A stretch of DNA of 64,000 bases from Actinophytocola algeriensis (GTDB taxonomy: Bacteria > Actinomycetota > Actinomycetes > Mycobacteriales > Pseudonocardiaceae), in the NCBI RefSeq assembly GCF_014203735.1, contig NZ_JACHJQ010000003.1:171326-235325 (forward strand). Reading direction: 5' to 3'. The notes beneath the pieces were generated by a model that did no database searches, was not told the DNA's origin, and saw only the letters and a list, made by a program, of their open reading frames with translations. Positions 59,577 to 64,000 of this stretch are shown one piece after another. Each line of letters opens with the position of its first letter. Position 1 is the first letter of the stretch. A program made the position numbers and the translations under genes.

Positions 59577-61897
59577 CCGAACAGCGCGGGCAGCGTGCCC
59601 TCCCAGACCTCCGACAGCTCCGGCAGCGCCAGCTCGCCGACACCCTCGATGCGCAGGGACGACGTCGCCGACACCGCACCCAGCCGCGTCCACGGCAGGC
59701 CTGCCTCGGCACAGCGGGCCGTGAAGGCGTCGGGGTCCGGGACCGACACCAGCACCCGCGCCGACGACTCGCTGAACAGCGCCACGAACGGGTCGCCGGT
59801 CAGTTCCACGTCGCAGCCGCGGCCCGTGACCAGGGTCGACTCCACCAGTGCCTGCGCGAGCCCGCCCTCGGACAGGTCGTGTGCCGCCGACACCCCACCG
59901 TCCCGCAGGACCGCGGCGATCACCGCTTCACGGGCGAGGTTCACGACCGGGGGCTGCCCGCCGAGGTGGCCGTGCACGACGTGTGCCCACTCCGAACCGG
60001 CCAGCTCGTCGTGGGTCTCGCCCAGCAGGATCAGGGTGTCGCCAGGGGCGCCGAGGCCGGTCGGGATCCGCGACGCCACGTCGTCGATGACGCCGAGGAC
60101 GCCGACCACGGGGGTCGGCAGGATCGCCGTCGTGCCGGTCTGGTTGTAGAAGCTCACGTTGCCGCCGGTCACCGGGATGCCCAGCTCGGCACAGCCGTCC
60201 GCCAGGCCACGCACGGCCTGCTGGAACTGCCACATCACGCCCGGGTCCTCCGGCGAACCGAAGTTGAGGCAGTTCGTCACCGCCACCGGGCGCGCGCCCG
60301 AGGTGGCCACGTTCCGGTACGCCTCCGCCAGCGCCAGCTGCGCGCCGGCATAGGGGTCGAGATAGGTGTAGCGGCCGTTGCAGTCACAGGACATGGCCAC
60401 GCCGCGGCCCGTCGACTCGTCGATGCGGATCATGCCCGCGTCCGACGGCTGCGCGAGCACGGTGCCGCCGCGCACGTACCGGTCGTACTGCTCGGTCACC
60501 CACCGCCGCGACGACAGGTTCGGCGAACCGGCCATGCGCAGGATCTCCGCCCGCAGTTCGTCCGAAGTGGACGGACGAGGAAGCGCGTCCGGTGTGGCGG
60601 CCACGATGTCGTCCTGCACCGGCGGCCGGGAGACCGGCCGCTCGTACACGGGGCCCTCGTGCGCGACCGTGCGCGGTGGCACGTCGACCACGGTCTCGCC
60701 GTGCCACGTGATCACCAGCCGGTCGCCATCGGTGACCTCGCCGATCTCCGTCGCGATGACGTCCCACTTGCGGCACACCCGCATGAACGCATCCACATCG
60801 GACGGTGCGACCACCGCGCACATGCGTTCCTGCGACTCCGACGACAGGATCTCCGCCGGCGTCATCCCCGTGGCACGCAAGGGAACGCGCTCGAGGTACA
60901 CGTGCATGCCACCGTCACCGGCCGACGCCAGCTCCGACGTGGCGCACGACAACCCGGCACCGCCGAGGTCCTGGATGCCGACGACGATGCCCTCCCGGAA
61001 CAGCTCCAGGCAGCACTCGATCAGCACCTTCTCCGTGAACGGGTCGCCCACCTGCACGCTCGGCAGCTTCTTGCGCGCCGAAGACCTGCTTGCAGGGTCG
61101 AGCATCGGCGCCGAAGACCTGCTTGCAGGGTCGAGCATCGGCTCAGTGCCGCCCTCGTCACCAGCGAAGGTGTCGGACGCCAGCACGGAAACGCCGCCGA
61201 TGCCGTCGAGGCCGGTCCGCGCACCGAACAGGATCACCTTGTTGCCCGCGCCGGACGCGTGCGCGAGGTGCAGGTCCTCGACCCGCATCGCACCCACGCA
61301 CAGCGCGTTGACCAGCGGGTTGCCCTGGTACGACGGGTCGAACACGACCTCGCCGCCGATGTTGGGCAGGCCCAGGCAGTTGCCGTAGCCGCCGACACCC
61401 GCGACCACACCGGGCAGCACGCGCCGCGTGTCGGGTGCGTCCGCGGCGCCGAACCGCAGCGGGTCCATGACCGCCAGGGGCCGCGCGCCCATCGCGAGGA
61501 TGTCGCGCACGATCCCGCCGACGCCGGTCGCCGCGCCCTGGTACGGCTCCACATAGGACGGGTGGTTGTGCGACTCGACCTTGAACGTGATGGCCCAGCC
61601 GTCGCCGATGTCGACCACACCGGCGTTCTCGCCGATGCCGGCGAGCATCTTCGCGCGCATCTCCTCGGTCGTGGTCTCGCCGAAGTACTTGAGGTGCACC
61701 TTCGACGACTTGTACGAGCAGTGCTCGGACCACATCACCGAGTACATGGCCAGTTCGGCGTCGGTCGGGCGGCGGCCGAGGATCTCGCGGATGCGGGTGT
61801 ACTCGTCGTCCTTGAGGCCCAGCTCGCGGTACGGCTGCGGGGTGTCCGGAGTGGACGCCGCGTGGCCGGTCGTGTCCACGTGCACGGTCGTCGTCAT
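59573..61897 (-). CDS. purL: FGAM synthase large subunit PurL, with a repeat insertion
   Basis: Small-type PurL of 774 aa; with PurQ and PurS it amidates FGAR in purine synthesis. Motifs: [47 protein letters not shown] (split in the family by the ATP site), [18 protein letters not shown]-type region, and [15 protein letters not shown]. Residues ~253-275 are two copies of an 11-residue unit ([11 protein letters not shown]) encoded by a perfect 33-bp tandem repeat, absent from the usual alignment. ATGA overlap with purQ. Confidence 0.96.
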   Translation of the reverse strand: MTTTVHVDTTGHAASTPDTPQPYRELGLKDDEYTRIREILGRRPTDAELAMYSVMWSEHCSYKSSKVHLKYFGETTTEEMRAKMLAGIGENAGVVDIGDGWAITFKVESHNHPSYVEPYQGAATGVGGIVRDILAMGARPLAVMDPLRFGAADAPDTRRVLPGVVAGVGGYGNCLGLPNIGGEVVFDPSYQGNPLVNALCVGAMRVEDLHLAHASGAGNKVILFGARTGLDGIGGVSVLASDTFAGDEGGTEPMLDPASRSSAPMLDPASRSSARKKLPSVQVGDPFTEKVLIECCLELFREGIVVGIQDLGGAGLSCATSELASAGDGGMHVYLERVPLRATGMTPAEILSSESQERMCAVVAPSDVDAFMRVCRKWDVIATEIGEVTDGDRLVITWHGETVVDVPPRTVAHEGPVYERPVSRPPVQDDIVAATPDALPRPSTSDELRAEILRMAGSPNLSSRRWVTEQYDRYVRGGTVLAQPSDAGMIRIDESTGRGVAMSCDCNGRYTYLDPYAGAQLALAEAYRNVATSGARPVAVTNCLNFGSPEDPGVMWQFQQAVRGLADGCAELGIPVTGGNVSFYNQTGTTAILPTPVVGVLGVIDDVASRIPTGLGAPGDTLILLGETHDELAGSEWAHVVHGHLGGQPPVVNLAREAVIAAVLRDGGVSAAHDLSEGGLAQALVESTLVTGRGCDVELTGDPFVALFSESSARVLVSVPDPDAFTARCAEAGLPWTRLGAVSATSSLRIEGVGELALPELSEVWEGTLPALFG
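61075..61140. repeat. Two perfect 33-bp tandem repeats inside purL
   Basis: Units 61075-61107 and 61108-61140 are identical and each contains a palindrome CCTGC-TT-GCAGG. The insertion keeps frame and lies in a surface loop region between a dehydrated FGAM core strand and the conserved [11 protein letters not shown]. Confidence 0.9.
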
Positions 61898-62565
61898 GCG
61901 AGCACCGTCCCCAGCACCGAGCGGAACATGGCGAGGCCGTCGTCACCGGGCCCGGTGAGCGCGTCGATCGCGTGCTCCGGGTGCGGCATGAGGCCGACGA
62001 TCCGGCCGTCCGCCGAGGAGATCCCGGCGATGTCGGACAACGAGCCGTTCGGGTTGACATCGGTGTACCGGAACACCACCCGGCCCTCGCCCTCCAGCTC
62101 ATCCACAGTGGACCTGGACGCGGCGAAGCGGCCGTCCATGTTCTTGACGGGGATGACGATCTCCGCGCCGTCCGCGTAGCCGCCGGTCCACGCCGTGGAG
62201 GTCCGCTCGACGCGCAGCTTCTGGTCGCGGCACACGAAGTGCAGGCCCGCGTTGCGCAGGAGCGCACCCGGCAGCAGCCCGGCCTCGCACAGGATCTGGA
62301 AGCCGTTGCAGATGCCGAGCACCGGCATGCCGCCACGGGCGGCGGTGACGACCTCGCCCATCACGGGCGCGAACCTGGCGATGGCACCGGCCCGCAGGTA
62401 GTCGCCGTAGGAGAACCCGCCGGGGACGATCACCGCGTCCACACCGCGCAGGTCGGCGTCCCCGTGCCAGAGAGCCACGGGCTCGCCGCCCGCGTACCGC
62501 ACGGCACGTGCCGCGTCGGTGTCGTCGAGCGTCCCGGGGAAGGTGATGACCCCGATCTTGCTCAC
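61894..62565 (-). CDS. purQ: FGAM synthase glutaminase subunit PurQ
   Basis: Class I glutaminase of 223 aa supplying ammonia to PurL. Catalytic Cys in [15 protein letters not shown]; catalytic His/Glu in [10 protein letters not shown]. Starts [20 protein letters not shown]. The GTG at 62565 overlaps the purS stop (GTGA). Confidence 0.96.
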   Translation of the reverse strand: MSKIGVITFPGTLDDTDAARAVRYAGGEPVALWHGDADLRGVDAVIVPGGFSYGDYLRAGAIARFAPVMGEVVTAARGGMPVLGICNGFQILCEAGLLPGALLRNAGLHFVCRDQKLRVERTSTAWTGGYADGAEIVIPVKNMDGRFAASRSTVDELEGEGRVVFRYTDVNPNGSLSDIAGISSADGRIVGLMPHPEHAIDALTGPGDDGLAMFRSVLGTVLA

Positions 62566-62798
62566 GAGAGCCTCCGGACCACGAAGTCCTCGATCACCGG
62601 GTTCGAGAGGAACCCGATGGCGATCTTGGCGAGCGTCTCGTCGTCGACGCTGTCGTCGACTTCCAGCTCGAAGTGTTTGCCCTGGCGGACATCGGAGATG
62701 CCGGTGAAGCCGAGGCGGGGAAGGGCATTGGCCACGGCCTGACCCTGCGGGTCGAGGATCTCGGGCTTGGGCATGACGTCGACGACGACTCGGGCCAC
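62562..62798 (-). CDS. purS: FGAM synthase subunit PurS
   Basis: Bridge subunit of 78 aa between PurQ and PurL. Starts [20 protein letters not shown] with the conserved KPEILDPQG segment; [13 protein letters not shown] follows. First gene of the purSQL operon. Confidence 0.95.
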   Translation of the reverse strand: MARVVVDVMPKPEILDPQGQAVANALPRLGFTGISDVRQGKHFELEVDDSVDDETLAKIAIGFLSNPVIEDFVVRRLS

Positions 62799-62840
62799 GA
62801 CAGGCAGCTCCCGTTTCGAGGGTGTCTCTACGCGGCGAGA

Positions 62841-63582
62841 CTACCTGAGCTGCACGTTCACCCGATCGGTCGAGTCCGCCATCCACGACGCGAGCAACCG
62901 AAGTGCCTCTTCATCCGGTGTGCCCGGCTCCGCCACCTGGCACACGAGTGCCACGTCCGGGGCATCAGGCGGCCGGAAAGCCTCGTACCGCAAGTAGAAC
63001 TCGCCAACGACCGGGTGGCGATAGCGGTGCCCGCCGCGGACCTTCTCCCGCACGTGGTGGGTGGCCCACAGCCGCGCGAACTCGGGGCTGCGCATGCTCA
63101 GCTCACCGATGAGCGTGGCGAGTCTCTCATCGCCCGGACTGCACCCCGCCGCCATCCGCAGCTGCGAGACCAGGTCCCTGGCCTTGCTCTCCCAATGCAC
63201 GAACCGGGACGCCACCTCGTCGTTCAGGAACACCAGCCGCGGCCTGTTGCGCTCCTCGGGCGGCAGCGCGCCGAAGTCGACCAGCAGGGCCGCGGCGAGG
63301 GCGTTCCACGCCACGATGTCACCGTGGCGGCTGTAGATCGCGGCCGGGACCTGCAGGTTGTCGAGCACCAGCTGGAACGTCGCGGGCACCGCCGTGCGGA
63401 CCGGCTCGATCGCACGGCCGGGGCGGGCGAGGGTTGTGCAGGTAGCAGCGTTCTGCCGAGTCCAGCGCGAGCGCGGTCGCGACGGAGTTCACGACCTCGG
63501 CCGTCGAGTATTCACGGCCCCGGCGCCGCGAGCCTGGGTCTGTCAGACCCAGGGTTGCGGTGACCGCTGGACGTCGGCCCAC
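62841..63582 (-). pseudogene. Truncated, frameshifted XRE/MmyB-family regulator
   Basis: The ligand-binding half of MmyB-type regulators (LQVPAAIYSRHGDIVAWNAL, VHWESKARDLVSQLR, GEFYLRYEAFRPPDAPDVAL) is intact from 63389 down. Upstream, the frame reading STAEVVNSVATALAL followed by DSAERCYLHN continues as LARPGRAIEPVRTAVP only after a one-base shift near 63440 (an extra C). The N-terminal HTH is missing: before STAEVV the sequence loses similarity at a hairpin (63533-63553). Two lesions make it a probable pseudogene; a sequencing error at the C-run could explain only the frameshift. Confidence 0.7.
63533..63553. repeat. Perfect 10-bp hairpin at the truncation point
   Basis: CCTGGGTCTG-T-CAGACCCAGG, a 21-bp almost continuous palindrome. 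It lies where the regulator's N-terminus ends and 71 bp before the secreted protein gene. It may be a terminator or the footprint of a past rearrangement. Confidence 0.6.
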
Positions 63583-63624
63583 GACGTGGACAGCATCGAT
63601 GGTGTCCGTCGAAAGGGGAGACAG

Positions 63625-64000
63625 ATGCGTGCACTACTCATCACCGCCGCGCTGGTGGCCGGGCTGGTCGGCACCGCCGTGCCCGCCGCGGCCACCGGAC
63701 GCGGCCTGCCGCCGGTCATGGCACCGGCGGCGCGGAACCTGTTCCCGGAGGGCGTGGCCTGGGACCCGACCCGGCAGTCGCTGCTGGTCGGGTCGCTCAC
63801 GACACCCGCGTTGATCTCGGCGGTCGGCCGTGACGGCGTGGCGAGAACCGTGGTGTCCGACCCGGAGCTGCCGGGGTTCGTCGGCCTCGAGGTCGACGCC
63901 CGCGGGCACCGGATCGTCGCCGCGATCGGCAGCCCGTTCGCGCCGGGACCGAGCTTCCTCGCCGTGTACGACCTGCGGACCGGCGAGCGTGAGCAGCTGG
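63625..64000 (+). CDS. Secreted SMP-30/beta-propeller-like protein (partial)
   Basis: Gene runs off the right edge; 125 codons are visible. ATG with GAAAGGGGAG upstream; signal peptide MRALLITAALVAGLVGTAV ending near PAAA; mature start PEGVAWDPTRQSLLVGSL and LEVDARGHRIVAAIG, a pattern of SMP-30/gluconolactonase-type six-bladed propellers. Exported; catalytic function uncertain. Confidence 0.7.
   Translation, partial: MRALLITAALVAGLVGTAVPAAATGRGLPPVMAPAARNLFPEGVAWDPTRQSLLVGSLTTPALISAVGRDGVARTVVSDPELPGFVGLEVDARGHRIVAAIGSPFAPGPSFLAVYDLRTGEREQL

Noticed and set aside
1-64000. tRNA, rRNA or tmRNA genes
   Set aside because: I looked through the intergenic regions for CCA-ended cloverleaf patterns and rRNA landmarks and saw none; almost all of the window is protein coding. 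A covariance-model scan would settle this.

Overview
The window is chromosomal DNA from a high-GC actinobacterium that makes mycothiol (mshD) and uses type VII secretion. The gene content points to a mycolata relative or, more likely, the Pseudonocardiaceae (Lentzea/Saccharothrix/Amycolatopsis type). No taxonomic marker is present, so this is inference.

The backbone follows, gene for gene, an order known from Mycobacterium tuberculosis (roughly Rv0822c down to Rv0807, then purL/purQ/purS): LCP ligase (2.7-6.4 kb), phoU, pstSCAB, mshD, glnR, DUF2993 exported protein, thioredoxin, cysteine-regulated sulfurtransferase operon (leader peptide, DUF4395, rhodanese, DUF1416), nitrobindin, aminodeoxychorismate-lyase-like enzyme, Fur/Nur regulator, YgfZ, BKACE, RsiG, Rv0811c-like protein, DUF3073, purM-purF, a sterol-carrier-like protein and purL-purQ-purS. 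Two phosphate-regulon boxes (upstream of phoU and of pstS) and a cysteine leader show how parts of it are controlled.

Five accessory blocks interrupt this backbone. (1) 7.2-10.7 kb: a type VII secretion accessory cassette (EspG, PPE-like protein, DUF3558 lipoprotein, small helical protein) between phoU and pst. (2) 27.2-35.0 kb: an inositol-type catabolic operon (iolG, iolE-like, sugar ABC transporter, iolD) with a divergent LacI regulator and its operator. (3) 35.3-43.4 kb: a secreted SGNH hydrolase, a TctABC tricarboxylate transporter with a divergent CitA/CitB-type two-component system, arfB and an ECF sigma factor pair. (4) 46.2-49.0 kb: a mycothiol-dependent isomerase-like gene and a coupled WXG/alpha-beta hydrolase pair. 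(5) 49.6-59.6 kb: a second type VII cassette, a GGDEF-EAL protein, a GH25 lysozyme and several surface proteins. No type VII core machinery (EccB-E, MycP) is present, so both cassettes must rely on a system elsewhere.

The least ordinary features are non-coding. Two 97-98% identical 166-bp foldback elements have 20-bp perfect terminal inverted repeats and sit in CTAG sites, consistent with IS630-type MITEs that rebuild the TAG stop codons they land on. Two other intergenic elements of about 160 bp (21.8 and 35.1 kb) lie between convergent genes. Each carries two outward-facing promoters matching the PafBC/RecA-NDp DNA-damage motif with exact N8 spacers, with DnaA-box-like sequences between them. 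Short GC-rich dispersed repeats have also entered coding regions (hydrolase tail, PurL).

Cyclic di-GMP is a recurring theme: a diguanylate cyclase, a GGDEF-EAL protein and an RsiG-type c-di-GMP-responsive anti-sigma factor lie in the window. The right edge holds a truncated, frameshifted MmyB-type regulator and the start of a secreted beta-propeller protein.
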